Assembly: GCF_007754155.1 (NCBI RefSeq)
Contig: NZ_CP037423.1
Coordinates: 6,258,567 to 6,322,566, forward strand
DNA length: 64,000 nucleotides
From: Stieleria neptunia
Lineage (GTDB): Bacteria; Planctomycetota; Planctomycetia; Pirellulales; Pirellulaceae
Direction of reading: 5' to 3'
A program made the position numbers and the translations under genes. Of this stretch, positions 24,475-32,247 are shown piece after piece. The first letter of the stretch is position 1. Every line of letters begins with the position of its first letter. The notes below the pieces were generated by a model, which was not told the origin of the DNA, did no database searches, and was given only the letters and a program-made list of their open reading frames with translations.

Positions 24475-25878
24475 GTGAGCAACAAGACATCCTGTGACCA
24501 ACAGACTTCCAAGCGTGAAACTGTCTCGCTTCCGCGGCGGCGATTGTTGCAAGCCGGTGCGGCATCGATTGCCTCGGGTGCACTCGGCGTCAAGGCGTTT
24601 GGGGCAGCCGATCGTCCGGTCAAGCGCGTCGGGCTGATCGGCGCGGGTTGGTACGGCAAGAGTGACCTGTGGCGGTTGATTCAAGTGACGCCCGTCGAAG
24701 TCGTTTGCATCTGCGACGTCGATCAACGGATGCTCAATGAAGCGGTTCAAATCGCCAGTGAACGTCAGCCGTCGGGGAAAAAGCCGAAGACGTACATCGA
24801 TTACCGCGAGATGCTGAACGAAAACCGGCTGGACATCGTCGTCATCGGCACGCCAGACCATTGGCACGCGTTGCAAGCCATCGCGGCGATGGAATCGGGG
24901 GCGGATGTGTACGTCCAAAAACCGATCAGCGTCGACGTGCTGGAGGGCGAAGCGATGGTCGATGCGGCCCGGCGACTGAACCGCGTCGTCCAAGTCGGCA
25001 CGCAGCGCAAGAGCACTCCGCACTTGATCGATGTGAAAAAACAGGTCGTCGAAGCGGGGCTGTTGGGCAAGATCGGTCACGTCGAAATGTGCTGTTACTA
25101 TCACATGCGGGCCAACGGCAATCCCGACGTGATGCCGGTGCCGGATCACCTGGATTACGACATGTGGACCGGTCCCGCTCCGCTAAGACCCTATGACGGG
25201 TTGCCGCACAAACGATGGTGGCGAACCTTCACCGAATACGGCAACGGCATCATGGGGGACATGTGTGTCCATATGCTGGATACCGCCCGCTGGATGTTGG
25301 GGCTCGGCTGGCCGAATCGCATCGCGTCCACCGGCGGCATCCTGGTTCAAACCGATGGCAAGTCGAATATTGCCGACACGCAGAGCGCGACGTTTGAGTT
25401 CGACGATTTCAACGCCCAATGGACCCATCGCAGCTGGGGTTCGCCGACCGATCCCGATTATCCTTGGGCGTTGTTCATCTATGGTGAAAAGGGCACGTTG
25501 AAGGCGAGCACGATGCGGGCGGACTTTATCCCGCAAGACAAACGCGCCAAACCGCTCCATTTCGATTGCTTCTTCGAGCGAGAAAAGTACCCCGAAGATT
25601 TGACGGAGAAGGACATCGAACTGAACGCGGCCCCGGCGACGCGTTTACACATGCTGGATTTTCTCCAGGCGATCGAAAACCGCAGCCGCCCGGTGGCCGA
25701 CATCGAAGAAGGCCACATTTCGACGGCGAGCTGTATTTTGGCGAACCTCTCGATGCGGCTCGGAGGGCGACCGCTGGAATATGATCCAAAGCAACGTGTG
25801 ATCCTGGGCGATGAAGAAGCGACCATGCTGCTTCGACGTGACTATCGCGAACCCTGGCAGCATCCGTTTGCGGATTGA
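24475..25878 (+). CDS. Tat-exported Gfo/Idh/MocA family oxidoreductase
   Basis: A 467-residue protein. The leader contains a twin-arginine motif 'PRRRLLQAGAASIASGALG', followed by the NAD(P)-binding Rossmann start 'RVGLIGAGWYGKSDLWRL'. The catalytic region includes 'GTPDHWHALQAIAAMESG' and 'VYVQKPISVDVLEGEAMV', where EKP is replaced by QKP. The C-terminal domain carries 'GNGIMGDMCVHMLDTARWML'. The family acts on sugars or inositol-like substrates; planctomycetes export many with bound cofactor. GTG 24475 with GGAG upstream is preferred over ATG 24436. The substrate cannot be told from sequence. Confidence 0.9.
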   Translation: MSNKTSCDQQTSKRETVSLPRRRLLQAGAASIASGALGVKAFGAADRPVKRVGLIGAGWYGKSDLWRLIQVTPVEVVCICDVDQRMLNEAVQIASERQPSGKKPKTYIDYREMLNENRLDIVVIGTPDHWHALQAIAAMESGADVYVQKPISVDVLEGEAMVDAARRLNRVVQVGTQRKSTPHLIDVKKQVVEAGLLGKIGHVEMCCYYHMRANGNPDVMPVPDHLDYDMWTGPAPLRPYDGLPHKRWWRTFTEYGNGIMGDMCVHMLDTARWMLGLGWPNRIASTGGILVQTDGKSNIADTQSATFEFDDFNAQWTHRSWGSPTDPDYPWALFIYGEKGTLKASTMRADFIPQDKRAKPLHFDCFFEREKYPEDLTEKDIELNAAPATRLHMLDFLQAIENRSRPVADIEEGHISTASCILANLSMRLGGRPLEYDPKQRVILGDEEATMLLRRDYREPWQHPFAD

Positions 25879-26709
25879 GCACAGAGCGAGGCAGCATCGG
25901 TATCGACACACCGGAAGTCACCCTCCCTGGCAGGGAGGGTCGAGCGAAGCGAGGGGAGGGTCGATTGGTTGTGATGAGGTCAGCGGACCGTTGTACGACC
26001 TCCTTTCCAGGTCGTCGTCGGAAGTCCAACGGACGACGGCCCGGAAGGGCCATCGTACTCCGAAAGCGGACCGTTGTACGACCTCCTTTCCAGGTCGTCG
26101 TCAGGAGTCCAACGGACGACGGCCCGGAAGGGCCGTCGTACTCCGAAAGCGGACCGTTGTACGACGTCCTTTCTAGGTCGTCGCCGGCAGTCCAACGGAC
26201 GACGGCCCGGAAGGGCCATCGTACTCCGAAAGCGGACCGTTGTACGACCTCCTTTCTAGGTCGTCGCCGGCAGTCCAACGGACGACGGCCCGGAAGGGCC
26301 ATCGTACTCCGAAAGCGGACCGTTGTACGACGTCCTTTCCAGGTCGTCGTCGGAAGTCCAGCGGACGACGGCCCGGAAGGGCCATCGTACTCCGAAAGCG
26401 GACCGTTGTACGACGTCCTTTCCAGGTCGTCGCCGGAAGTCCAGCGGACGACGGCCCGGAAGGGCCATCGTACTCCGAAAGCGGACCGTTGTACGACGTC
26501 CTTTCCAGGTCGTCGTCGGCAGTCCAACGGACGACGGCCCGGAAGGGACGTCGTACCTGGAAAGCGGACCGTTGTACGACGTCCTTTCCAAGTCGTCGTC
26601 AGGAGTCCAACGGACGACGGCCCGGAAGGGCCGTCGTACTCCGAAAAACTGGAGGCCTCGCGCCCTACCGCTAACCATACTCGACAGCGGATCGCGATCG
26701 GGGTTTCGA
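25879..26709. other. Gene-free repeat region between convergent genes
   Basis: This 831-bp region holds three things. A GTCGAGCGAAGCGAGGGGAG repeat lies at 25921-25962, with CCCTCCCTGGCAGGGAGGG before it. The eight-unit 83-bp array spans 25983-26646. A lone GGCCTCGCGCCCTACCGCTA arm (about 26653-26680) matches the repeat at 30593. Long open frames across the array on both strands are artefacts of the repeat. Confidence 0.85.
25983..26646 (+). repeat. Eight-copy 83-bp tandem hairpin array
   Basis: Units begin with GCGGACCGTTGTACGAC at 25983, 26066, 26149, 26232, 26315, 26398, 26481 and 26564, an exact 83-bp period. Each unit has two hairpins. One has arms near ACGACCT/AGGTCGT around CCTTTCC. 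The other has arms near ACGACGGCCC/GGGCCGTCGT around GGAA. Units differ at a few positions, such as GACCTCC versus GACGTCC and GGCCATC versus GGCCGTC. It has no unique spacers and no cas genes, so it is not CRISPR. Confidence 0.97.
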
Positions 26710-27603
26710 TCAACGCTTCGGCGGTGCGTGGTTCTTGGGCAGCTCCGAGTAGCCGTTCTTGATGAAGAGCGAAACGACTTTGGCATGTTCCTGCAGCAGC
26801 TTGGCGACGTAGGCGTCCTTTGACGTTTCCCGGACCAGCACGCCATGCTCGGTGTGTTCCACATCCATCTTGATCTTCTTCGCGTTGGCGAAGATTTCGC
26901 GGAACAAGGGGTCTCGCATGCGGATCGGATTGACGTGTTCCATCCGGTCGTACATCGATTCGACGTGTTTCTGGATCCGTGCGGCCACATCTTCGTCGTC
27001 CGATTCGGTCAGCGTTTCGATGCCGTTGGGCAAATTCTTGACGGTGCGTCGGATCGTTTCTTTGTGTTCGATCAAGAAGAAAAAGTCTTCGTGATCGATG
27101 TCATGCTGGGCGTCATGGCCATGTCCGCGTCCCATGCCGGGCCCGCCCCGCATCGCGGCTCCCTTTCCCAGCGGCTGGGGCTGTTTCGCGGCAACGGTTT
27201 CGGCGTCCGTCCGCACAGCGGCGCAATCGGTGCATTCCTGTTTGCATTCATCGTCGCTACAAAACTGACACGACTTCCCTGCTTCCTTTGCGGTCGCGTC
27301 AACGTTTGCGGCTTTGTTTCCCGCGTCGGCACACTTGCCGCATCCGGCTGCGGCGGTCGGATTCAGACAACCACTGCATTGCGGGGCGTCCTCTGAGTCC
27401 GAGGCTGCCAAACAGCAAGCCGGCTTGGCATCGGATTCCTTTCCCGTATCGGCCGCGGCGGCCTTGTCCAGGCAACACGATGGCGTTGCCGCGGCCGGTT
27501 TGTCGGCCGCTGCATCGGAGTCACTCGGGGGCGCGCCGGTCAATCCCGAGGCCAGGACAAGCAGAACGGTGAACGTCGCGGACAGCCAGACAAGCATCTT
27601 CAT
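26710..27603 (-). CDS. Secreted Cys-rich protein with conserved helical C-terminal domain
   Basis: A 297-residue protein; AAGGAAAAACC precedes ATG 27603. After a signal peptide ('MKMLVWLSATFTVLLVLASG') comes a ~100-residue Cys-rich segment ('SCCLDKA', 'ACCLAA', 'CSGCLNP', 'CGKCADAG', 'CQFCSDDECKQECTDC') able to bind several metal ions or form disulfides. A His/Gly linker ('GRGHGHDAQHDIDHED') follows. The C-terminal domain of about 115 residues has two similar halves: 'IRRTVKNLPNGIETLTESDD' resembles 'HTEHGVLVRETSKDAYVAKL'. I have seen this domain type in uncharacterised proteins. Metal (possibly copper) handling is inference. Confidence 0.75.
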   Translation of the reverse strand: MKMLVWLSATFTVLLVLASGLTGAPPSDSDAAADKPAAATPSCCLDKAAAADTGKESDAKPACCLAASDSEDAPQCSGCLNPTAAAGCGKCADAGNKAANVDATAKEAGKSCQFCSDDECKQECTDCAAVRTDAETVAAKQPQPLGKGAAMRGGPGMGRGHGHDAQHDIDHEDFFFLIEHKETIRRTVKNLPNGIETLTESDDEDVAARIQKHVESMYDRMEHVNPIRMRDPLFREIFANAKKIKMDVEHTEHGVLVRETSKDAYVAKLLQEHAKVVSLFIKNGYSELPKNHAPPKR

Positions 27604-28052
27604 GGTTTTTCCTTTTGGGTTCGCCCCGTCGACCGGAGCCACAGTGGATGGTTTTGACAGATCAATAGGCAACCACCGTGCCGTTGGCGTCGGAATCTGC
27701 GAACTGGGGAGGACGCGTCCCGCCGAAAAACAGCATGAAACACGGAAATCCCCGGTGTCTTGGAGCGCATTCTTTTTCAATCGATTTCCTGTTTTGTCGC
27801 CGATCGTCGATCTGACCCTGAACGCCAACCCCAACTGCGCAAAAATTGCAGGGTCAACGGGGACGTCTCCTGCATTCCTTGCAGGGCAGTGGGTTCTAGC
27901 ACGAGCGATAAAGCGAACGGCGGCACCGAAATGACGGACGTTTTGCCGCGGATCGACCGAACGGACGGATTCCCGGGTCCCGCCGCGGATCGCGGCATTG
28001 CATTTGCTTCCCTAGTTCCCAGACAAATCCATCAACCACCGAGGTGATTGCC
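27604..28052. other. Divergent intergenic region, no gene seen
   Basis: A 449-bp spacer between the start of the Cys-rich protein gene (minus) and the start of the DUF2202 gene (plus). Short open frames on both strands lack ribosome-binding sites and protein-like composition. It presumably contains both promoters, but I cannot point to convincing boxes. A short direct repeat of TGCAGGG/TTGCAGGGCAG lies around 27847-27890. Confidence 0.6.
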
Positions 28053-28952
28053 ATGAAACGGTTACCAATCTTTCTCGCCGCCATCGCGATGCTCACGATC
28101 GTGCTCCCGCTGACTGCCAGCGCTCAACAACGCAAAGGAAGAGCGGGTGCCGGGCAGGGCACCGGACAGGGCCGTGGTTCTCAGCGAGCCATCAATCAAT
28201 CGCGATCGGGAAATCCCGGCAATGGTTCCGCGCAACCATCCAACCGCGGACGACAATCAACGCCGCTGTATGACTTCAACGACAACTCGATCGACCTGCT
28301 CCGCTTGTGGGAAGAGGAGAAACTGGCGCGCGATGTTTACAACAAGCTCGCGGAGACATCGAGCGAGAGGGTGTTCCGCAATCTTTCACGCGCCGAAAGC
28401 CAACACATGCAGTCTGTGGCGAGGCTGATCGGAGGCAGCGGGATTGGGCTGCAACGATCCAGCAACACCCCGGGCGTGTTCGTGACACCCGAATACCAAC
28501 GGCTGTATCAGACCCTGATCGCCGAGGGCAGTCGCAGTCCGTTGGACGCACTGAAGGCGGGCGCCAAAATCGAAGAAATGGACATCGCCGACCTCCGCAA
28601 ACAACTGGCCGCCACCAGCGTTCCCCAGACCCGTCAGGTGCTGGAGCGTTTGATGCAGGGTTCGCAGAACCACCTTCGCGCGTTCGCATCCCAGATTGCA
28701 TCGCAGGGATCCACCTACACGGCACAGTTTCTGACCCAGGCTGAGTTCGATGCGATCGCAAACTCCAGCGGCAACGGCAACGCACGCCAGGGCGCCGGTC
28801 GCGGCGGCAACGGTCGCGGCGGCAACGGTCGCGGCGGCAACGGTCGCGGCGGCAACGGTCGCGGCGGAGGTGCCGGAAACGGTGCCGGCGGTCAGGGCCC
28901 TGCTGCCGGCGGTCGGGGCCCTGGTGCCGGCGGTCAGGGCCGAGGACTTTGA
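28053..28952 (+). CDS. Exported DUF2202 (ferritin-like) protein with Gly-rich tail
   Basis: A 299-residue protein. GAGGTG six bases before ATG 28053 selects this start. The signal peptide ends near TASAQ, and a basic Gly/Gln/Arg/Ser-rich linker follows. The DUF2202 domain (about 75-235) starts with its hallmark 'LWEEEKLARDVYNKLAE' and 'RAESQHMQSVARLI', giving ferritin-like Glu and His candidates for a metal site. The tail is a low-complexity 'GRGGN' repeat followed by Gly/Pro/Gln repeats. DUF2202 proteins are uncharacterised, and metal binding is inferred from fold similarity. It is divergent from the Cys-rich protein gene, and shared regulation is possible. Confidence 0.88.
   Translation: MKRLPIFLAAIAMLTIVLPLTASAQQRKGRAGAGQGTGQGRGSQRAINQSRSGNPGNGSAQPSNRGRQSTPLYDFNDNSIDLLRLWEEEKLARDVYNKLAETSSERVFRNLSRAESQHMQSVARLIGGSGIGLQRSSNTPGVFVTPEYQRLYQTLIAEGSRSPLDALKAGAKIEEMDIADLRKQLAATSVPQTRQVLERLMQGSQNHLRAFASQIASQGSTYTAQFLTQAEFDAIANSSGNGNARQGAGRGGNGRGGNGRGGNGRGGNGRGGGAGNGAGGQGPAAGGRGPGAGGQGRGL
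28797..28930 (+). repeat. In-frame 15-bp and 21-bp tandem repeats in DUF2202 tail
   Basis: Four exact copies of GGTCGCGGCGGCAAC (28797-28856) and a partial fifth encode GRGGN. They are followed by imperfect 21-bp units around GGTGCCGGCGGTCAGGGCC. Both are in frame and give a flexible Gly-rich tail. Confidence 0.92.
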
Positions 28953-28963
28953 CGTTCAAAGGT

Positions 28964-29013
28964 GCGAGCGAAACGGCGCGAGCGAAACGGCGCGAGCGAA
29001 ACGGCGCGAGCGA
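28964..29013. repeat. 14-bp tandem repeat after the DUF2202 stop
   Basis: Three copies of GCGAGCGAAACGGC plus a partial fourth start 12 bp after the DUF2202 stop codon. They are non-coding. The next element in this gap is the hairpin at 29087. Confidence 0.93.
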
Positions 29014-29086
29014 CCTGTCAATTTTAGCCCGCACGCGTTAGCAAGGGGTCACGCGGCGTCCCTCGCATAACAATGATCGGAAGCAA

Positions 29087-29145
29087 AGTGGGATAGGCTT
29101 CCGGCCTGTCGATGCCGAAATGACAGGCTGGAAGCCTATCCCACT
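29087..29145. repeat. Hairpin of the GTGGGATAGGC family
   Basis: 24-bp arms (left 29087-29110, right 29122-29145) have one mismatch (CCGGCC against GGCTGG) and an 11-base loop. It lies between the DUF2202 gene and the histidine kinase gene. Confidence 0.94.
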
Positions 29146-29222
29146 CCAATTGTACGGTTTGGCCCACGACGCCAGCCCTCTCCGTTCTACAATGCCCCAT
29201 CCCCAATGCGAACAGGAAAACG

Positions 29223-30572
29223 ATGCAGCCCATCAACCGCACACGAATTCCCAAGCCACGGATCGTCGGTCTGGTGGTACTGGTCGGTTTGTGGGTGATG
29301 TTTGCGGTGTGGCAGCGCGCCGAGCATGTCCATCAATGTCGACTGATCCACGCGACGCTCTCGTCACAAGGGGATGCGTTGTCGACCGCGGTCAGCAACT
29401 CGATTCAATCGCATCGTTGGTTCAGCCCATTTGTTCGGCAACAGCTTCCCTCGACGCTCGAAACACTCGCTCGATCGACCAACGTGCTTGCCATCGCCGT
29501 CGTCGCCAATGGCAACGTGGAACAGTCGTACGTTGCGGGGGACGAACGCCTGATCGCGTATGAGTTGCCCGTGGGGGAACATGTCGTCGAGAACACGTTG
29601 CAACGGGTCCGCGAATTTCAGATGCAAAACGATCCGCCGATGCCGGGAGGATTGTCGGTGGCGATGGAACGGCGGGGCACGGAGTCGTTTCGATCGGTTG
29701 TCGTGCTGGATCGGACGGAAACGATGTCCCAGTTTTACCTCGAAGCGCGAAGCCGGATCCTGATTTTTGTGCTGGGAACGCTGCTGCTGGCCTCGATCGG
29801 TGCGGTCTGGCAATTCACGGTCCGGCTGGCCCAATCCGAAGGCAAGACGCGATTGCTGACCGCCGAGACGAGGCATTTGCGGGAATTAGGACAAGCGGCG
29901 GCGGGACTTGCCCACGAAACACGAAATCCGTTGGGATTGATTCGTGGCTGGACGCAGCGATTGGTCGACGCGGGATTGCCTGAACCGGACCAGCAGGAAC
30001 AGGCCGAAGCGGTCATCGAAGAATGCGACCGCGTGACCGCGCGGATCAATCAATTCCTCGCCTTTGCGCGGCAATCCGAACTTCAGATTGAAGCGATACC
30101 GATGGAAGACTTGGTGGCGGAACTCAAGACGCTGCTTCAGTCGGATCTGGATGCCAAGGACTTGGATCTGGAAACAGTGGGTCTGGAGGTCCAAGCCATT
30201 CAGGCCGATCGTGACCAACTTCGCCAAGTGTTGTTCAATCTCTTGCAAAACGCCATCGCCTTTGCGCCCGAGCACAGCAAGATTAGACTTTCGATGCGGT
30301 CGTCGCATAGCGGCACGTTCCGAATCGAAGTCGCCGATCAGGGTCCCGGTGCCAGTGAACAAATTGTCGACACCCTGTTCGAACCTTATGTCACGCGGCG
30401 GCCCGGCGGCACAGGGCTGGGGCTTTCGATCGTTCGACGCATCGCCGGTGCGCATGACTGGGACGTCGGCTACAGGCCCGGTGATGGGGACGGCAGCGTG
30501 TTCTGGATCGACGGCATTCGCGGCGCATCAACGGTGTCAAATGGCAATCCAATGGCTTCCGTCAACCGGTAA
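29223..30572 (+). CDS. Membrane sensor histidine kinase
   Basis: A 449-residue two-component sensor; AGGAAAACG precedes the ATG. Transmembrane helix 1 is at about 14-30, and a ~145-residue periplasmic sensor region without a recognisable domain runs from 31 to 177. Helix 2 is at about 178-200. The H-box is 'AAGLAHETRNPLGLIRGW' with phospho-accepting H231. The HATPase domain shows N-box 'LFNLLQNAIAFAPEH', 'DQGPG' and 'GGTGLGLSIV'. It phosphorylates its own His from ATP and passes the phosphate to a response regulator. The NtrC-type regulator 165 bp downstream is the obvious partner. The signal sensed is unknown. Confidence 0.93.
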   Translation: MQPINRTRIPKPRIVGLVVLVGLWVMFAVWQRAEHVHQCRLIHATLSSQGDALSTAVSNSIQSHRWFSPFVRQQLPSTLETLARSTNVLAIAVVANGNVEQSYVAGDERLIAYELPVGEHVVENTLQRVREFQMQNDPPMPGGLSVAMERRGTESFRSVVVLDRTETMSQFYLEARSRILIFVLGTLLLASIGAVWQFTVRLAQSEGKTRLLTAETRHLRELGQAAAGLAHETRNPLGLIRGWTQRLVDAGLPEPDQQEQAEAVIEECDRVTARINQFLAFARQSELQIEAIPMEDLVAELKTLLQSDLDAKDLDLETVGLEVQAIQADRDQLRQVLFNLLQNAIAFAPEHSKIRLSMRSSHSGTFRIEVADQGPGASEQIVDTLFEPYVTRRPGGTGLGLSIVRRIAGAHDWDVGYRPGDGDGSVFWIDGIRGASTVSNGNPMASVNR

Positions 30573-30592
30573 AGGCGACGCTGTGAAGCATT

Positions 30593-30671
30593 GGTTAGCG
30601 GTCGGGCGCGAGCCCTCCGGTGTTTTGGCAAAGATGACGAACCGGAGGGCTCGCGCCCTGCCGCTATAACC
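30593..30671. repeat. Inverted repeat (GGGCGCGAGCCCTCCGG family) inside the two-component operon
   Basis: The left arm GGTTAGCGGTCGGGCGCGAG continues into CCCTCCGGT. The right arm CCGGAGGGCTCGCGCCCT ends with GCCGCTATAACC. The arms are about 29 bp around a ~20-base loop. Related copies lie at about 20508-20575 and, as a single arm, at about 26653-26680. It occupies half of the gap between kinase and regulator. Confidence 0.92.
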
Positions 30672-30737
30672 TCAAGAAACACATCGGTAAAATGCTTCAC
30701 GGCGTTGCCGTAAAGGTTCCTGGTCAACATCGGACAC

Positions 30738-32069
30738 ATGAAGAAACCCGCGCCAGCCCAACCCGTCTTGATGATCGTCGACGACGAACCCGCCCAGCGC
30801 GAACTGATGGGTGGTTTTCTGCAACGTCAGGGGCTGGAAATCATCGAAGCGTCTTCCGCCGAATCGATGCTGGAATTGTTAGATGTACGTCCGCCGGACA
30901 TGATTCTGTTGGACGTGCGACTGCCGAACATGAGCGGCATCGAAGCGCTGCCGAAAATACGTCAACGCCTGCCGGCCGTCCCCGTTGTGCTGATCACCGC
31001 GTTCGCCGATGTCCGACAGGCGGTCGACGCGGTCAAGCGCGGGGCCGACGATTATTTGTCCAAACCGATCGATTTGGAAGAGTTAAAGGTGTCCGTCTTC
31101 GACGCGTTGGGCATGCGATCGGTCGGCGATCCCAAGAGCAAACTGACGCTGCCGGAACTGCCGACGGAGTTTGTTTGTGAAAGCAGCGCGATGCGAGGCT
31201 TGATCGAAACCATCGCTGTCGTCGCGCCCTCGGACGCTCCGATCCTGATCCAGGGACAAAGCGGATCCGGGAAAGAATGGATCGCCAAACTGATTCATCA
31301 GTGGAGCCATCGTGCGAAGCACCCCATCGTGACCACCAATTGCGCCGGTCTGTCCGCCACCTTGGTCGAAAGCGAACTGTTCGGCCATGTCAAAGGGGCA
31401 TTCACCGGCGCATCGGAAAACCGTTTGGGCATGTTTCGCTCGGCAGCCGGCGGCACTCTGTTTTTGGATGAAATTGGTGAGATGCCGTTGGAGATGCAAC
31501 CCAAATTGCTGCGCGCGTTGGAGACCCATCAGGTCACGCCCGTCGGTGCAGATCGAGCGGTGGAGGTCGACACGCGATTGATCGCCGCGACCAACCGCAA
31601 CCTGCAGGACGAAGTGACCGAGGGGCGTTTTCGGGAAGATCTGTATTACCGGCTGAACGTGGTGGAATTGATCGTTCCGCCGCTTGCCGATCGACGCGAA
31701 GACATCATTCCACTGGCCAGACAATTTGCCAGTCAGTTCGCCAATCGCCAGGTGCGGTTTTCGCCCCAAGCCTCTCGCGCCATGCTCGCCCACACTTGGG
31801 TCGGAAACGTACGTGAGTTGAGGAACGCGATTCAACGCGCCTGTTTGCTTTGCCAGGGCGATGTGATCCTGCCCGAACATTTGCCCGCCCACGTCGCCGT
31901 CGACCAGCGCGCGGAATTGCCCGATGCGGGGCGTTTGTCTCAAGTCGAACGGGCGACGATTCTGGCGACACTGGAAGAATGCGACGGGAATCGAACCAAG
32001 GCAGCCAAAGTTCTGGGCATCAGCCGCCGCGCGTTGATCTACAAATTGCGCGACATCGACGACGGATGA
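30738..32069 (+). CDS. NtrC-family sigma-54-dependent response regulator
   Basis: A 443-residue activator with three domains. The receiver (about 8-125) has phospho-accepting D59 in '[15 protein letters not shown]' and the conserved Lys in '[13 protein letters not shown]'. The AAA+ sigma-54 interaction domain (about 140-365) has Walker A 'QGQSGSGKE', the sigma-54 contact loop 'GAFTGA', Walker B '[12 protein letters not shown]' and '[12 protein letters not shown]'. A Fis-type helix-turn-helix ends the chain ('[20 protein letters not shown]'). It drives ATP-dependent opening of sigma-54 promoters. The adjacent histidine kinase is its likely partner. Target genes are not apparent here. Confidence 0.95.
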   Translation: MKKPAPAQPVLMIVDDEPAQRELMGGFLQRQGLEIIEASSAESMLELLDVRPPDMILLDVRLPNMSGIEALPKIRQRLPAVPVVLITAFADVRQAVDAVKRGADDYLSKPIDLEELKVSVFDALGMRSVGDPKSKLTLPELPTEFVCESSAMRGLIETIAVVAPSDAPILIQGQSGSGKEWIAKLIHQWSHRAKHPIVTTNCAGLSATLVESELFGHVKGAFTGASENRLGMFRSAAGGTLFLDEIGEMPLEMQPKLLRALETHQVTPVGADRAVEVDTRLIAATNRNLQDEVTEGRFREDLYYRLNVVELIVPPLADRREDIIPLARQFASQFANRQVRFSPQASRAMLAHTWVGNVRELRNAIQRACLLCQGDVILPEHLPAHVAVDQRAELPDAGRLSQVERATILATLEECDGNRTKAAKVLGISRRALIYKLRDIDDG

Positions 32070-32116
32070 TTTCATCCGGCATGATGTTGACGTGAAAGTC
32101 CCCGGCATCTGAAAGG

Positions 32117-32196
32117 CGACCGCTTTGTCGGGTACGATGACCGTTCCGGGCTTGCCTCCAGAGGACTCTACTCGACGACCTAGAAAGGACGTCGTA
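32117..32196. repeat. Degenerate single copy of the 82/83-bp hairpin element
   Basis: Segments CGACCGCTTTGTCGGGTACG, GTTCCGGGC, CCAGAGGACTC and CGACGACCTAGAAAGGACGT follow the order of the 82-bp unit at 13804. Arm pairing is eroded by several substitutions. It lies between the NtrC-type gene and the ribulokinase gene. Confidence 0.75.
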
Positions 32197-32247
32197 GGAT
32201 AGCGTTTGACGATGCGTCGCACTCCGAGCCTGTTCAACTGGAAACCG

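Noticed and set aside
25983..26646. CRISPR array
   Set aside because: Units abut without unique spacers, the period is constant because the whole 83 bp is repeated, and no cas gene is in the window.
25875..26762. Long open frames on both strands over the 83-bp array, encoding Arg/Pro/Ser-rich repeats
   Set aside because: The array is gap-free with 83 not divisible by 3, so frames rotate through the same units; composition is not protein-like and no ribosome-binding site exists.
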